Shown here piece by piece: positions 19,042 to 30,845 of a DNA stretch of 47,204 nt (its first letter is position 1; every line of letters begins with the position of its first letter). Below the pieces are notes generated by a model. That model searched no databases and was not told the origin of the DNA. It saw nothing but the letters and a program-made list of their open reading frames with translations. Origin of the DNA: Dokdonella fugitiva (GTDB lineage Bacteria > Pseudomonadota > Gammaproteobacteria > Xanthomonadales > Rhodanobacteraceae); contig NZ_SLWQ01000006.1 of NCBI RefSeq assembly GCF_004342425.1, positions 238,610 through 285,813 of the forward strand, written 5' to 3'. A program made the position numbers and the translations under genes.

Positions 19042-20016
19042 ATGATCGTCCCTGGTTTAGCGCCACGAGGCTCGACGCTGCCGCTCGAGGGCGAAGGGGG
19101 TGCATCGAGGCGGCCCCCACGAAGCCGCGCGGCTCCCGTGGAAGCGGCTTCACCCGCGATCGCACGCGTATGGTTCGACGGCGAACTCGTCGATGCCGAC
19201 GGGCCGCGCGTCGGCGTGACCACCCATGCGCTGCACTACGGCAGCGGCGTGTTCGAAGGGATCCGCGCCTACGCGACACGCGACGGCGCGGCGGTGTTCC
19301 GCCTCGCCGACCACCTCGAGCGCATGCGCAAGGGCGCAACCCTGCTCGGCATCGCGTTCGATCCGGACGTGGCGGCCGAGGCGGTGGTGCGGACGCTGCG
19401 CGCGAACGGCCACCGTGATGCCTATGTGCGGCCGCTCGCCTGGGTGGGCGCGGGCAGCTTCGGCCTCGACGTCGCCGGCCATGCGCAACACTTCATGGTC
19501 GCGACGACGCCGACGCCGGTGCACCTCGGCGGCGCGCGCACGCGCCTCGGCGTGTCGCGGTGGCGGCGCAACCCGGCGCGCGCCCTGCCCCCGCTCAAGC
19601 TCTGTGGCGGCTACGTCAACTCGATCCTCGCCAAGCGCGAGGCGAAGGCGCGCGGTTGCGACGAGGCGCTGTTCGTCGACGACGACGGTTTCGTCGTGGA
19701 GTGCACCGGCGCGAACGTGTTCGCCGTCAGCGGCGATCGCATCGTCGCTGTCGAGCACGCCGACGCGTTGCCCGGCATCACGCGCGACACGCTGGTCGCG
19801 ACCTGCGGCGCCGAATGCCGACCGATGAGCCTCGCCGAACTGCGCGACGCCGACGAGGTGTTCGTCTGTGGCACCGCAGCCGAAGTCACGCCGATTGCGG
19901 CGCTGGAAGAACGCGAATACGGTGTCGGACCGGTCACGCGCGAAATCGCCGCGCTCTACGCACGCCTCGTGCGCGGCCTCGAATCCATGCCGGCGGCATG
20001 GCTCGCGACAGCCTGA
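19042..20016 (+). CDS. ilvE: Branched-chain amino acid aminotransferase
   Basis: A PLP fold-type IV transaminase performing the last step for Val, Ile and Leu. Landmarks are [32 protein letters not shown], the PLP Lys in [11 protein letters not shown], and [11 protein letters not shown]. The start is uncertain. From ATG 19042 the protein has 324 residues, but its first 35 or so are repeat-derived ([16 protein letters not shown]), then a family A repeat fragment. GTG 19138 would give 292 residues, and GTG 19024 overlaps the ilvM stop. The family core begins at about 19168. Confidence 0.9.
   Translation: MIVPGLAPRGSTLPLEGEGGASRRPPRSRAAPVEAASPAIARVWFDGELVDADGPRVGVTTHALHYGSGVFEGIRAYATRDGAAVFRLADHLERMRKGATLLGIAFDPDVAAEAVVRTLRANGHRDAYVRPLAWVGAGSFGLDVAGHAQHFMVATTPTPVHLGGARTRLGVSRWRRNPARALPPLKLCGGYVNSILAKREAKARGCDEALFVDDDGFVVECTGANVFAVSGDRIVAVEHADALPGITRDTLVATCGAECRPMSLAELRDADEVFVCGTAAEVTPIAALEEREYGVGPVTREIAALYARLVRGLESMPAAWLATA
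19070..19163. repeat. Repeat mosaic at the 5' end of ilvE
   Basis: Two repeat fragments abut. One encodes the [12 protein letters not shown] tract, reminiscent of the widespread SPLPLAGE-type element. The other is GTGGAAGCGGCTTCACCCGC at 19138-19157, a variant of the family A repeat at 15913. Both are open in the ilvE frame and displace or lengthen its N-terminus. Confidence 0.5.
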
Positions 20017-20018
20017 CC

Positions 20019-21085
20019 ATGGCCGCGATCGAACCCGACGTACGCGTGCCCGGCTTCGCCGACGTGCTCGTCGCGCAGGCGCGCCTGCGCGCGCACCTGG
20101 CGCCGACGCCGCTGCACCACGCCGAGCGCTTCGGCTGCTGGCTCAAGCTCGAGAACCTGCAGCGCACCGGCTCGTACAAGGTACGCGGCGCGCTCAACGC
20201 GCTGCTCGCCGCGCGCGAACGCGGCGACCGGCGCGCGACGATCGCCGCATCGGCCGGCAACCACGCGCAGGGCCTCGCCTGGGCGGCGCATCGGCTCGGC
20301 GCGCGTGCAATCACCGTGATGCCACGCTGCGCGCCCGCGACCAAGGTCGCGGGCGTGGCGCACTGGGGCGCGACGGTGCGCCTGCACGGCGACGGCTACG
20401 ACGAGACGAAGGCGTTCGCGGCCGCGCTCGCGGCGCAGCACGACTGGCGCCTGCTGCCGGCGTTCGACGACGCCGACGTGATCGCCGGCCAGGGCACGGT
20501 CGGCCTCGAACTGGCCGCGCTCGTGCCCGACGTCGTGATCGTGCCGATCGGCGGCGGCGGGCTCGCCGCGGGCATTGCACTCGCCCTGAAATCACTGCGC
20601 GGCACGCGCCGCCTGCGCGTGGTCGGCGCCCAGGTCGAAGGCGTCGACGCGATGGCGCGCGCGCTGCGCGGCGAAGAGGCCCGCGATCCCCTCCCGACGC
20701 TCGCCGATGGCGTGCGCGTGAAGGAAGCGGGCCGGCTGACGCGGCGCGTGCTCGCCAACCTGCTCGACGACATCGTCATCGTGCGCGAGGCGGAACTGCG
20801 CGAGACGCTCGTGCGCCTCGCGCTGGAAGAACACGTGATCGCCGAGGGCGCCGGCGCGCTCGCGCTCGCGGCCGGCCGCCGCGTCGCCGGCCGGCGCAAG
20901 TGCGCGATCGTCTCCGGCGGCAACGTCGACGCCGGCGTGCTCGCGCGCCTGCTCGCCGAAGAGCGCCCGCGCCCGCCACGGCGTCCGCGCCGTCGGCGCC
21001 ACGACGAAACCGGCGACCACACACCGCGCGCGGCACCCGCGCCGTCGCGCGCACCCCTTCGTCCCCTGCCCGAGGAACTCACCGC

Positions 21086-21089
<4 letters not shown>
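20019..21089 (+). CDS. ilvA: Threonine dehydratase, short form
   Basis: A 356-residue PLP enzyme converting threonine to 2-oxobutyrate, the entry to isoleucine. The PLP Lys is Lys54 in [20 protein letters not shown] and the phosphate loop GGGGLAAG follow. The C-terminal ACT regulatory domains of the classical 500-residue IlvA are missing; instead there is a 40-residue Arg/Pro-rich tail. In architecture it matches the catabolic TdcB type, yet it lies within the biosynthetic operon. Its stop overlaps the leuA start. Confidence 0.85.
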
Positions 21090-22639
<1,550 letters not shown>

Positions 22640-22664
22640 CCCTTCCCTCCCATCGGCCAAGACC

Positions 22665-24077
22665 ATGCAACCGAGAACCCTGTTCGACAAACTGTGGGAT
22701 GCGCACGTCGTCGTCCCGGAAACCGACGCGGCACCCGCGACGCTCTACGTGGATCTCCATCTCGTGCACGAGGTGACTTCGCCGCAGGCATTCGCCGAAC
22801 TCGATGCGCGCGGCCTCGGCGTGCGTCGGCCCGGACGCACGAAGGCGACGCTCGACCATTCGACGCCGACCCTGCCCGCCGATGCCGACGGACGGGTGCC
22901 GTACGCGAGCGCCGATGCGCGGGCACAAGTCGAGGCGTTGCGCCGCAACGCCGCGCGGCACGGCATCGAGCTGTTCGACTTCGACGGCGGCGAACGCGGC
23001 ATCGTGCACGTCGTCGGGCCCGAGCTCGGGCTCACCCGCCCGGGCATGACGATCGTCTGCGGCGACAGCCACACCGCCACGCATGGGGCGTTCGGTGCGC
23101 TCGCGTTCGGCATCGGCACCAGCGAGGTCGCCCACGTGCTCGCGACGCAATGCCTGCTGCAGCGCAAACCCAGGTCGCTCGCGATCACCATCGACGGCGC
23201 GCTCGCACCCGGCGTCGGCGCGAAGGACCTCATCCTGCACGTGATCGGCGTGATCGGCGTCGACGGCGGCACCGGCCATGTGATCGAGTACCGCGGCAGC
23301 ACGATCCGCGCGCTGTCGATGGAACAGCGCATGACGATCTGCAACATGTCGATCGAAGCCGGCGCACGCGCGGGCCTGATCGCGCCCGACGACGTCACCT
23401 TCGACTACCTCGCGAAGACACCACGCGCACCCCGGGGCGAGGCGTTCGCGCGCGCGGTCGCGTACTGGCGGTCGTTCGCCGGCGACCCCGGCGCCCGCCA
23501 CGACGCCGAGGTGCGCATCGACGCGCGCGACGTGCGCCCGAGCGTGAGCTGGGGCACGCATCCGGGCCAGGTCGCGGCGATCGACGCGCGCATCCCGCCG
23601 GCCCGCGATGCCGACGCGGCCAAGGCGCGCGACTACATGGGCTGGAGCGAAGGCGCCGCGGTCGCCGGGCGCACGGTCGACGTCGTCTTCGTCGGCAGCT
23701 GCACCAACGCGCGCATCGGCGACCTGCGCGAAGTCGCGCGCGTGCTGCAGGGCCGCCGCGTGCATCCGCGCGTGCGCATGCTCGTCGTGCCGGGCTCCGA
23801 ACGCGTCAAGCGCGCGGCCGAGGACGAAGGCATCGATCGCATCGTGCGCGCAGCGGGCGCGGAATGGCGCGAACCAGGTTGCTCGATGTGCATCGCGATG
23901 AACGGTGACGTCGTCGGCGCCGGACAGCTCGCGGTATCGACGAGCAATCGCAACTTCGAGGGCCGCCAGGGCAAGGGCGCGCGCACCGTGCTTGCTTCGC
24001 CGCTGACCGCGGCGGTGTGCGCGGTCACCGGCGAGATCACCGATCCGCGCGCATTCCTGTCGACGGAGGCAGCATGA
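22665..24077 (+). CDS. leuC: 3-Isopropylmalate dehydratase large subunit
   Basis: The 470-residue aconitase-type subunit that, with LeuD, isomerises isopropylmalate. The cluster Cys residues are seen in VGSCTNARI and [30 protein letters not shown] and [12 protein letters not shown] are family hallmarks. It begins 25 bases after leuA. Confidence 0.96.
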   Translation: MQPRTLFDKLWDAHVVVPETDAAPATLYVDLHLVHEVTSPQAFAELDARGLGVRRPGRTKATLDHSTPTLPADADGRVPYASADARAQVEALRRNAARHGIELFDFDGGERGIVHVVGPELGLTRPGMTIVCGDSHTATHGAFGALAFGIGTSEVAHVLATQCLLQRKPRSLAITIDGALAPGVGAKDLILHVIGVIGVDGGTGHVIEYRGSTIRALSMEQRMTICNMSIEAGARAGLIAPDDVTFDYLAKTPRAPRGEAFARAVAYWRSFAGDPGARHDAEVRIDARDVRPSVSWGTHPGQVAAIDARIPPARDADAAKARDYMGWSEGAAVAGRTVDVVFVGSCTNARIGDLREVARVLQGRRVHPRVRMLVVPGSERVKRAAEDEGIDRIVRAAGAEWREPGCSMCIAMNGDVVGAGQLAVSTSNRNFEGRQGKGARTVLASPLTAAVCAVTGEITDPRAFLSTEAA

Positions 24078-24085
24078 ACCGGACG

Positions 24086-24155
24086 CATGCCCGCGAAAGC
24101 GCACATCCGTGGTGCTGTTCCGGGTCCGGATCGGGTTCCCGCGTTCGCGGGCATG
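24086..24155. repeat. Palindromic repeat between leuC and leuD
   Basis: CATGCCCGCGAA at 24086-24097 is exactly complementary to TTCGCGGGCATG at 24144-24155, enclosing GTCCGGATCGGG. It differs from the family A repeat and fills most of the 106-base leuC-leuD gap in an otherwise tightly packed operon. Confidence 0.7.
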
Positions 24156-24183
24156 ACGGCTGCCAACAACGGGACGCTTCGAC

Positions 24184-24780
24184 ATGAACCACCGCTTCGC
24201 CTCGACAACCGTCGTGCTGCCCCAGCGCAACATCGACACCGACCAGATCATTCCCGCACGCTTTCTCACCACCACCGAACGACGCGGCCTCGGCCGGCAC
24301 GCATTCGCCGACTGGCGCACGCGCGCGGACGGCACGCCGAACCCGGATTTTCCGTTCGCCGACCCGGCCAATGCGGGCGCGGCGATCCTCGTCGCCGGCC
24401 GCAACTTCGGTTGCGGTTCGTCGCGCGAGCACGCGCCGTGGGCGCTCCTCGACCTCGGCCTGCGCGCGGTCGTGAGCAGCGAGATCGCCGACATCTTCCG
24501 CAGCAATGCGCTGAAGAACGGGCTGCTGCCGATCGTGCTCGACGAGGCGATCGTCGACGAACTGCTCGCCCGCCCCGGCATCGAGCTCGTCGTCGACATC
24601 GCCGCCCGCACGCTCACCCTGCCCGACGGCCGTGCGTTCACGTTCCCGCTCGACGCGTTCGCGCACACCTGCCTGCTCGAGGGCGTCGACACGCTCGGCT
24701 ACCTGCTGCGCCAGGACGCCGCGATCAGCGCCTGGGAATCCCGCCTTCCCGTCCACGAGGAACCCGCCCATGCATGCTGA
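24184..24780 (+). CDS. leuD: 3-Isopropylmalate dehydratase small subunit
   Basis: The 198-residue swivelling-domain partner of LeuC. The motifs [30 protein letters not shown] and [13 protein letters not shown] are intact. Its 3' end overlaps leuB by 11 bases. Confidence 0.96.
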   Translation: MNHRFASTTVVLPQRNIDTDQIIPARFLTTTERRGLGRHAFADWRTRADGTPNPDFPFADPANAGAAILVAGRNFGCGSSREHAPWALLDLGLRAVVSSEIADIFRSNALKNGLLPIVLDEAIVDELLARPGIELVVDIAARTLTLPDGRAFTFPLDAFAHTCLLEGVDTLGYLLRQDAAISAWESRLPVHEEPAHAC

Positions 24781-25855
24781 CATCGTCGTACTGCCCGGGG
24801 ACGGCATCGGCCCCGAGGTCACCGCCGCGGCGGTCGCCGTGTTGCGTGAAATCGCGCGCGTGCACGGCCATCGCTTCGACCTGCACGAACATGCGATCGG
24901 CGGCACCGCGATCGATGCCTGCGGCGAGCCGCTGCCGGCAACCACGCTCGCCGCATGCCGCGCGGCGGACGCGGTGCTGCTCGGCGCGGTCGGCGGCCCG
25001 AAGTGGTCCGACCCGAACGCGAAGGTGCGCCCGGAACAGGGCCTGCTCACGCTGCGCAAGGGCCTCGGCCTGTACGCGAACCTGCGCCCGGTGCAGCCCC
25101 ATGCGGCGACGCTCGGCGCGGCGCCGATCAAGCCGCACCTGCTCGCCGGCGTCGACCTCGTGGTCGTGCGCGAACTCACCGGCGGGATCTATTTCGGCGA
25201 CAAGACGCGCGACGGCGACGGCGCGAGCGACCTGTGCGCGTACAGCGTCGCCGAGATCGAGCGCGTGGTGCGGCGCGCGTGCACGCTCGCGCGCTCGCGG
25301 CGCCGGCACGTGACTTCGGTCGACAAGGCGAACGTGCTCGAGACCTCGCGCCTCTGGCGCGACGTCGCCACGCGCGTCGCGCGCGAGGAATTCCCCGACG
25401 TCGTGCTCGAGCACCAGCTCGTCGATTCGATGGCGATGCACCTGCTCGCCAAGCCGCGTGCATTCGACGTCGTCGTCACGGAGAACATGTTTGGCGACAT
25501 CCTCACCGACGAGGCGTCGATGCTCGCTGGCTCGATGGGGCTGCTGCCGTCGGCCTCCCTCGGCGAAGGCCGCGCGGGGTTGTACGAACCGATCCACGGC
25601 TCGGCGCCCGATATCGCGGGGCGCGGCATTGCCAATCCGGTCGGCGCGATCCTCAGCGCGGCACTGCTGCTGCGCCACTCGCTCGGGCTCGAGGAAGAGG
25701 CCGTGCGCGTCGAGCGCGCGGCGTCGGATGCGCTCGATGCCGGCGTGTTCACCGCCGACCTGTCGCCGTACCGCGCGGCGACGACCGCGGAGATGACCGC
25801 GGCCGTGATCGACCGCCTCGTCGCGCCGTGCGCGGTGGTCGACCTGCGCGACTAG
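24770..25855 (+). CDS. leuB: 3-Isopropylmalate dehydrogenase
   Basis: A 361-residue NAD-dependent enzyme for the oxidative decarboxylation step of leucine synthesis. The N-terminus is [12 protein letters not shown]; the active-site regions are [25 protein letters not shown] and [21 protein letters not shown]; the NAD motif is [16 protein letters not shown] 24770 follows GAGGAACC within the leuD end. It is the last gene of the ilv-leu operon. Confidence 0.96.
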   Translation: MHADIVVLPGDGIGPEVTAAAVAVLREIARVHGHRFDLHEHAIGGTAIDACGEPLPATTLAACRAADAVLLGAVGGPKWSDPNAKVRPEQGLLTLRKGLGLYANLRPVQPHAATLGAAPIKPHLLAGVDLVVVRELTGGIYFGDKTRDGDGASDLCAYSVAEIERVVRRACTLARSRRRHVTSVDKANVLETSRLWRDVATRVAREEFPDVVLEHQLVDSMAMHLLAKPRAFDVVVTENMFGDILTDEASMLAGSMGLLPSASLGEGRAGLYEPIHGSAPDIAGRGIANPVGAILSAALLLRHSLGLEEEAVRVERAASDALDAGVFTADLSPYRAATTAEMTAAVIDRLVAPCAVVDLRD

Positions 25856-25869
25856 GCCACCCGCCGGCA

Positions 25870-25887
25870 GCGCATCGCGCGATGCGC
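25870..25887. terminator. Possible bidirectional terminator after leuB
   Basis: GCGCATCGC at 25870-25878 and GCGATGCGC at 25879-25887 form a perfect 18-bp palindrome, flanked by further complementary GCCGGC/CCGGCG bases. It lies in the 46-base gap between the convergent leuB and beta-helix genes. There is no U-run, so the call rests on position and structure. Confidence 0.4.
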
Positions 25888-25901
25888 CGGCGCCGCGCCG
25901 T

Positions 25902-26972
25902 TCAGCCGTCGAAGGCGTCGGCGAACGGCACGTCGCCGTAGGCGCCGAACGTGGTCAGGATGTGGCTCGACGTGCCGGGCGTCTGGTAGATGCCATCGTC
26001 GAGGTCGACATCCTGAGGCACCAGGTCCAGGCAGGCGCGAAAGCCCGGCGAATCCGTGCGCACGCGGTAGTCACCGCCGGCAGCGTCGACGAAAATCGGC
26101 TCGGCCGAAAGGTTGCTGCTTTCGTAATAGGGCGCCACGCCGGTGCGCACGTCGGCGTCGACGCAGGCGACGGAGGAAGGCACGAACAGGTGCAGGCTGC
26201 TCGTGCTGTTGCCCCAGGCGTACACGGCCTTGATGAGGCAGGCCTGCGGGCAGCCGCATGTGACGCCGCCGACGGTACTGCCAGCGGCGGAATTGCCGAT
26301 GATCGTCGAACGCTCCACCCTCGCGCCGCCCGACGTGGCCAATGCATTGATCGCCCCGCCGTCGTCGCCGGCGGCGTTGTCGACGACGAGCGCCCAGCGC
26401 ACGTCGACGCCGAGGAAGCCCGCCGGTGCGGCGCCGCGCAGGTACATCCCGCCGCCCGCGCCGCTGGCGTGGTTGCCGCGCACGATGACGTGGTTGACCG
26501 CGACGCGCTCGGTCGGCGTGACGTCGTAGTTCACCTGCAGGCCGGCGCCGACGTCGCTGTTGCCGTTCTGCAGGGTCAGGTGGCGCACCGTCGTCCAGGC
26601 ATGCGGGCGACGCAGGATGAGCACGCCGTTCACGCCTTGTCCGTCGAGCACGGTCGTGCTCGCGTCGCGCGCCACGCCCGGGCAGCCGGGAGCGAAGCCG
26701 CCTTCGATCGTCAGCCCGCTCGTCGTCTCGAGTGCCTTGGAGGTGAACGCCTGTCCCGGCGTGAGGTACGTGCCCGAGACGATCTGGATCGTCACGTTTT
26801 CGTCGACGTAGGGGCCGCCGTCGGAGGCGAGATCGAGCGCATGCTGCAGCTCGGCCGCGGTGGCCACGCAGAAACCGCGCGCCTGTGCCGCGACGCTTGC
26901 GAGCAGCCCGCACAGCACGAGCAGGCCGGCGGCGAAACGGACGGACGGGCGTTGCGATGGAAGGGCGGGCAT
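25902..26972 (-). CDS. Secreted beta-helix protein, copy 2
   Basis: A 356-residue exported protein with a signal peptide (RFAAGLLVLCGLLASVAAQA). The body opens with GFCVATAAELQHALDLASDGG and contains VRHLTLQNGN, NHVIVRGNHASGAGGGMYL and ERSTIIGNSA, typical right-handed parallel beta-helix rungs. It ends FGAYGDVPFADAFDG. It is clearly related to the gene upstream (27026-28111), so the pair is a tandem duplication. ATG 26972 has CCGGAG seven bases upstream; an earlier ATG at 27029 overlaps the previous stop (ATGA). Function unknown; ligand binding or adhesion is possible. Confidence 0.75.
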   Translation of the reverse strand: MPALPSQRPSVRFAAGLLVLCGLLASVAAQARGFCVATAAELQHALDLASDGGPYVDENVTIQIVSGTYLTPGQAFTSKALETTSGLTIEGGFAPGCPGVARDASTTVLDGQGVNGVLILRRPHAWTTVRHLTLQNGNSDVGAGLQVNYDVTPTERVAVNHVIVRGNHASGAGGGMYLRGAAPAGFLGVDVRWALVVDNAAGDDGGAINALATSGGARVERSTIIGNSAAGSTVGGVTCGCPQACLIKAVYAWGNSTSSLHLFVPSSVACVDADVRTGVAPYYESSNLSAEPIFVDAAGGDYRVRTDSPGFRACLDLVPQDVDLDDGIYQTPGTSSHILTTFGAYGDVPFADAFDG

Positions 26973-27025
26973 GCGGCAGCTCCGGCATGGCGATGCGTGC
27001 ACGTCGCAGGTCATGGTGGCGCGAC

Positions 27026-28111
27026 TCATGGTTCGGACCCGTCGGCGAACACGGTGTCGCCGTAGGCGCCGAAGCTGGGGTCGGCGAGGCCCGACGACGG
27101 ATACGGGCGGTCATCGAGATCCGTCGCGCCGTAGGCCGGCCATGGGCAGGCCCGCAACAGCGGCGAATCGCCGCGCAGGTGGTAGTCGCCGTTGGCCGGG
27201 CCGACGAAGCCGGGGTCCACCGAACGGTTGTCGGCTTCGCCGTAGAACGGGTAGCCCGTGCGCAGGTCGATGTCGTTGCAGACACCGATGTTGTCGCGGT
27301 AGGAGATGAAGTGGACACTCGACGTGTCGTTGCCCCAGGCGACCACGCCACGCAGGTAGCAAGTGCTGCCGGGACCGTGCGCGCACAGCAGGCCGTCGCC
27401 ATTCACCGTGCTGCTGTTGCCGACGATCGTCGTGAAGGTCACGGCCGCGACGCCCTGGTTCGCCATGACATAGGCGCCGCCGCCGGAGCGGCCACTGTTG
27501 CCGCTGATCAGGCTCGCGTCGAGCAGCACCGCGACTGCGTTCGCTGCGGGCGCGCTACCGACTGCGTACAGGCCGCCGGCCGACATCCCGCTCGCGTGGT
27601 TGTCGCGCACGATGACGTGGTCGATGCTCACGGGTCGCGCCGGTGAGAGATCGTAGTTGACCTGCAATCCCACGCCGACGTCGGCGTTGCCGCGCGTGAA
27701 CGTGAGGTGGCTCACCGCCAGCGCGCCGTTCGGGCGGCCGAGGACCATCACGCCGGTCGCTTCCTGGCCGTCGAGCACGGTCGCCGCGGCAGGGAACGCC
27801 CGCTGGGTGCAGCCGGTGTCGTAGCCGCCTTCGATCGCCAATGCGTGCGTGGTCCTCATCGCGACCGAGGTGAACGGCGCATCGCCGGTGGCGGCGCCGG
27901 TCGCATAGCTGCCGGCGACGACGCGGATCGTGCTGTCCTCGTCGACGAAGGCGCCGCCGTCGGAGACCGCGGCGAGCGCCTGCTGCAGGCCGGCGGCGTC
28001 GGCGACGCAGAAATCGTGCGCGGACGCGCAGGGAGCAAGCACCGCCGCGGATGCGGCGAGAACGAAGATGCACGCGCCATGCGCGCGGCGACGGTGGGAA
28101 TACGCGAGCAT
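27026..28111 (-). CDS. Secreted beta-helix protein, copy 1
   Basis: A 361-residue exported protein. The signal peptide runs to about CASA (residue 27). HDFCVADAAGLQQALAAVSDGG parallels the start of the downstream paralogue. Rungs such as VSHLTFTRGNADVGVGLQVNYDLS and DHVIVRDNHASGMSAGGLY match it almost block for block. The tail is FGAYGDTVFADGSEP. ATG 28111 follows a perfect AGGAGG. It is transcribed divergently from ccmF and interrupts the ccm set together with the ilv-leu operon. Confidence 0.78.
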   Translation of the reverse strand: MLAYSHRRRAHGACIFVLAASAAVLAPCASAHDFCVADAAGLQQALAAVSDGGAFVDEDSTIRVVAGSYATGAATGDAPFTSVAMRTTHALAIEGGYDTGCTQRAFPAAATVLDGQEATGVMVLGRPNGALAVSHLTFTRGNADVGVGLQVNYDLSPARPVSIDHVIVRDNHASGMSAGGLYAVGSAPAANAVAVLLDASLISGNSGRSGGGAYVMANQGVAAVTFTTIVGNSSTVNGDGLLCAHGPGSTCYLRGVVAWGNDTSSVHFISYRDNIGVCNDIDLRTGYPFYGEADNRSVDPGFVGPANGDYHLRGDSPLLRACPWPAYGATDLDDRPYPSSGLADPSFGAYGDTVFADGSEP

Positions 28112-28275
28112 GCGGGGCCTCCTGAGGCGGCGGGCATGGTAACGGCAGGTTCGCGCGGAGGAAACACGGACAATCCCCCGCGCGGGGCCGCTCTGCGCCC
28201 TCATGCCGCGCCCGGCGCGGTTCAGTCCCCTGCGCAAGTCGCGTAAGCTTGCGGTTTCGCCGCCTCGTCGCCCGC

Positions 28276-30303
28276 ATGATCCCCGAACTCGGCCAATTCG
28301 CCCTGATCCTCGCCCTGCTGCTCTCGGCGGCGCAGTGCGTGCTGCCGATCCTCGGCGCACAGCTTCGTAACCGTGCGCTGATCGCGGTCGCGCGGCCCGC
28401 GGTCGCCGGCCAGGCCGTGTTCGTCGTGCTCGCGTTCACGATCCTCACGTACGCGTTCGTCACGCAGGACTTCTCGGTCGCCTACGTCGCGCAGAATTCG
28501 AACTCGCTGCTGCCGTGGTACTACCGCTGCACCGCAGTCTGGGGCGCGCACGAGGGCTCGATGCTGCTGTGGGTGCTGGTGCTGAACCTCTGGACCGTCG
28601 CTGTCGCCGCGTTCAGCCGGCGCCTGCCCGACGACTTCATCGCGCGCGTGCTCGGCGTGCTCGGCTTCGTCAGCTTCGGCTTCCTGCTGTTCATGGTGCT
28701 GACGTCGAATCCGTTCCTGCGCGCGCTGCCGGTGCCGGCCGACGGCAACGACCTCAACCCGGTGCTGCAGGATCCGGGCATGATCGTGCATCCGCCGATG
28801 CTCTACATGGGTTTCGTCGGTTTCTCGGTCGCCTTCGCGTTCGCGATCGCGGCGCTGCTCGGCGGCAACCTCGACGTCGCCTGGGTGCGCTGGGCGCGAC
28901 CGTGGACGAACGTCGCGTGGTCGTTCCTCACCCTCGGCATCGCGCTCGGCAGCTGGTGGGCGTACTACGAGCTCGGCTGGGGTGGCTGGTGGTTCTGGGA
29001 CCCGGTCGAGAACTCCTCGTTCATGCCGTGGCTGGTCGGCACCGCGCTCATCCACTCGCAGGCCGTGACCGAGAAACGCGGCTCGTTCCGCGCATGGACG
29101 CTGCTGCTCGCGATCTTCGCGTTTTCGCTGTCGCTGCTCGGCACCTTCCTCGTGCGTTCGGGCGTGCTGACGAGCGTGCACTCGTTCGCGGCGGACCCGA
29201 AGCGCGGCCTGTTCATCCTCTCGTTCCTCGCGATCGTGATCGGCGGTTCGCTGCTGCTGTACGCGCTGCGCGCGCCGAAGGTCGCCGGCGGCGAACCGTT
29301 CGCGGCGGCGTCGCGCGAGACCCTGCTGCTCGTCAACAACCTCATGTTCACGGTCGCCGCGGCGATGGTGCTGCTCGGCACGCTGTTCCCGATGATCGGC
29401 GACGCGTTCGACCTCGGCCGCATCTCGGTCGGCCCGCCCTACTTCGGCTTCATGTTCGTGCTGCTGATGCTGCCAGTGGTGCTGCTGCTGCCGTTCGGGC
29501 CGTTCGTGAAGTGGCGCAGCGGCGACTTCAAGGCGGCGTTCGCGCGCCTGCGTCCGTCGCTCTACGTGCTGCCCGTCGCCCTGCTCCTCGCCGCGTGGCT
29601 GCGCGGCGGCGATGTCTCCGCCTGGGGTCGCGCGTACTGGGGCGTCGCCGCGTCGCTCTGGGTCGGCCTCGGCATCGTGCTGTACGCGCTGCACCGCTGG
29701 CGCACCGCGCCGCGCGGGCGCCGCTACACGCCCGAGATGCTCGGCATGATCTGCGCGCATTTCGGCGTCGCGCTGTTCCTCGCCGGCGTGCTTGTGGTGG
29801 AAGCGACCAGTGTCGAGAAGGACGTGCGCCTCGCACCGGACCAGAGCGTCACGATCGGCGCGCTCGCGTTCCGCTTCGACGGCGTGAAGGACGCGCAGGG
29901 GCCGAACTTCCGCGCCCAGCAGGGCACGATCAGCGTGCTCGAGGGCGACAAGGTCGTCGCGACCCTGCATCCGCAGAAACGCATCTATGCGCGCAACCAG
30001 CAGCCGCAGACCGAATCGGCGATCGACCCGGGCCTGTTCCGCGACATCTACGTCGCGCTCGGCGAACCGGTCGGCGACGACGGCGCCTGGGCGGTGCGCG
30101 TCTACGTCAAGCCGTTCGTGCGCTGGATCTGGCTGGGCGCGCTGTTCATGATGTTCGGCGGCCTGCTCGCCGCCAGCGACCGACGCCTGCGGGCTTCAGG
30201 GCGCGACCCGAAAATCGGCGAAGCCGGGAGCGCGCGCGATCGCATCGAACCGGATTCTCCCATTCCCCATTCCCCACTCCCCTCTCCCGGCTCCCCCGCA
30301 TGA
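28276..30303 (+). CDS. ccmF: Cytochrome c heme lyase subunit CcmF
   Basis: A 675-residue membrane protein that, with CcmH and CcmI, attaches heme from CcmE to apocytochrome c. It has many hydrophobic spans and the WWD motif GWGGWWFWDPVENSSFMPW (about 236-254). NPFLR and DLNPVLQDPGMIVHPPMLYMG are standard. The last 35 residues extend past the normal end and are partly encoded by CCATTCCCC-type repeats (30255-30298). The stop overlaps the ccmG start. The other ccm genes lie upstream at 10971-13827. Confidence 0.95.
   Translation: MIPELGQFALILALLLSAAQCVLPILGAQLRNRALIAVARPAVAGQAVFVVLAFTILTYAFVTQDFSVAYVAQNSNSLLPWYYRCTAVWGAHEGSMLLWVLVLNLWTVAVAAFSRRLPDDFIARVLGVLGFVSFGFLLFMVLTSNPFLRALPVPADGNDLNPVLQDPGMIVHPPMLYMGFVGFSVAFAFAIAALLGGNLDVAWVRWARPWTNVAWSFLTLGIALGSWWAYYELGWGGWWFWDPVENSSFMPWLVGTALIHSQAVTEKRGSFRAWTLLLAIFAFSLSLLGTFLVRSGVLTSVHSFAADPKRGLFILSFLAIVIGGSLLLYALRAPKVAGGEPFAAASRETLLLVNNLMFTVAAAMVLLGTLFPMIGDAFDLGRISVGPPYFGFMFVLLMLPVVLLLPFGPFVKWRSGDFKAAFARLRPSLYVLPVALLLAAWLRGGDVSAWGRAYWGVAASLWVGLGIVLYALHRWRTAPRGRRYTPEMLGMICAHFGVALFLAGVLVVEATSVEKDVRLAPDQSVTIGALAFRFDGVKDAQGPNFRAQQGTISVLEGDKVVATLHPQKRIYARNQQPQTESAIDPGLFRDIYVALGEPVGDDGAWAVRVYVKPFVRWIWLGALFMMFGGLLAASDRRLRASGRDPKIGEAGSARDRIEPDSPIPHSPLPSPGSPA
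30255..30298. repeat. Pyrimidine-rich short repeat in ccmF 3' end
   Basis: Tandem copies of CCCATTCCCC and CACTCCCCTCTCCC, of a type common between genes in this bacterial order, encode the PIPHSPLPSPGSPA tail of CcmF directly before ccmG. Confidence 0.5.
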
Positions 30304-30845
30304 CCACGCGCCTGCTCCCCTTCGCGGGCTTCCTGCTCGTGCTCGCACTGCTCGGCTTCGGGGTCTGGTGGAGTGGCACGCACGACCTGCGCGAGGTGCC
30401 CTCGCCGCTGATCGGCAAGCCCGCGCCGGCATTCTCGCTGCCGCTGCTCGACGATCCCTCGAAGTCGCTCGGCAGCAAGGACCTCGCCGGCAAGCCGTAC
30501 CTCCTCAACGTGTTCGCGAGCTGGTGCGTCGCCTGCCGCGACGAGCACCCGATCCTCATGCGCGAAGGCAAGCGCCTCGGCATCCGCCTGGTCGGCTTCA
30601 ACTACAAGGACCCGGCCGAGGACGCGAAGCGCTGGCTCGCGCAATACGGCAACCCCTACGACGACGTCGTCGCCGACCTGCCCGGCGACGTCGCGATCGA
30701 CTTCGGCGTGACCGGCGCGCCCGAAACGTTCCTCGTCGATGCGGACGGTATCGTGCGCTACAAGTACATCAGCCCGATCACGCCGCAGGTGATCGCGACC
30801 GAGCTGCTGCCGCGCATCGCCAAGCTCCAGCAGGAGACGAAATGA
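30300..30845 (+). CDS. ccmG: Thiol-disulfide reductase CcmG (DsbE)
   Basis: A 181-residue membrane-anchored thioredoxin-like protein that keeps apocytochrome c or CcmH thiols reduced. The N-terminal span is about residues 5-24; the active site is WCVAC (Cys76, Cys79). The family-specific GVTGAPETFLVDADGIVRYKYISPIT follows. Both ends overlap neighbours by four bases. Confidence 0.94.
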   Translation: MTTRLLPFAGFLLVLALLGFGVWWSGTHDLREVPSPLIGKPAPAFSLPLLDDPSKSLGSKDLAGKPYLLNVFASWCVACRDEHPILMREGKRLGIRLVGFNYKDPAEDAKRWLAQYGNPYDDVVADLPGDVAIDFGVTGAPETFLVDADGIVRYKYISPITPQVIATELLPRIAKLQQETK

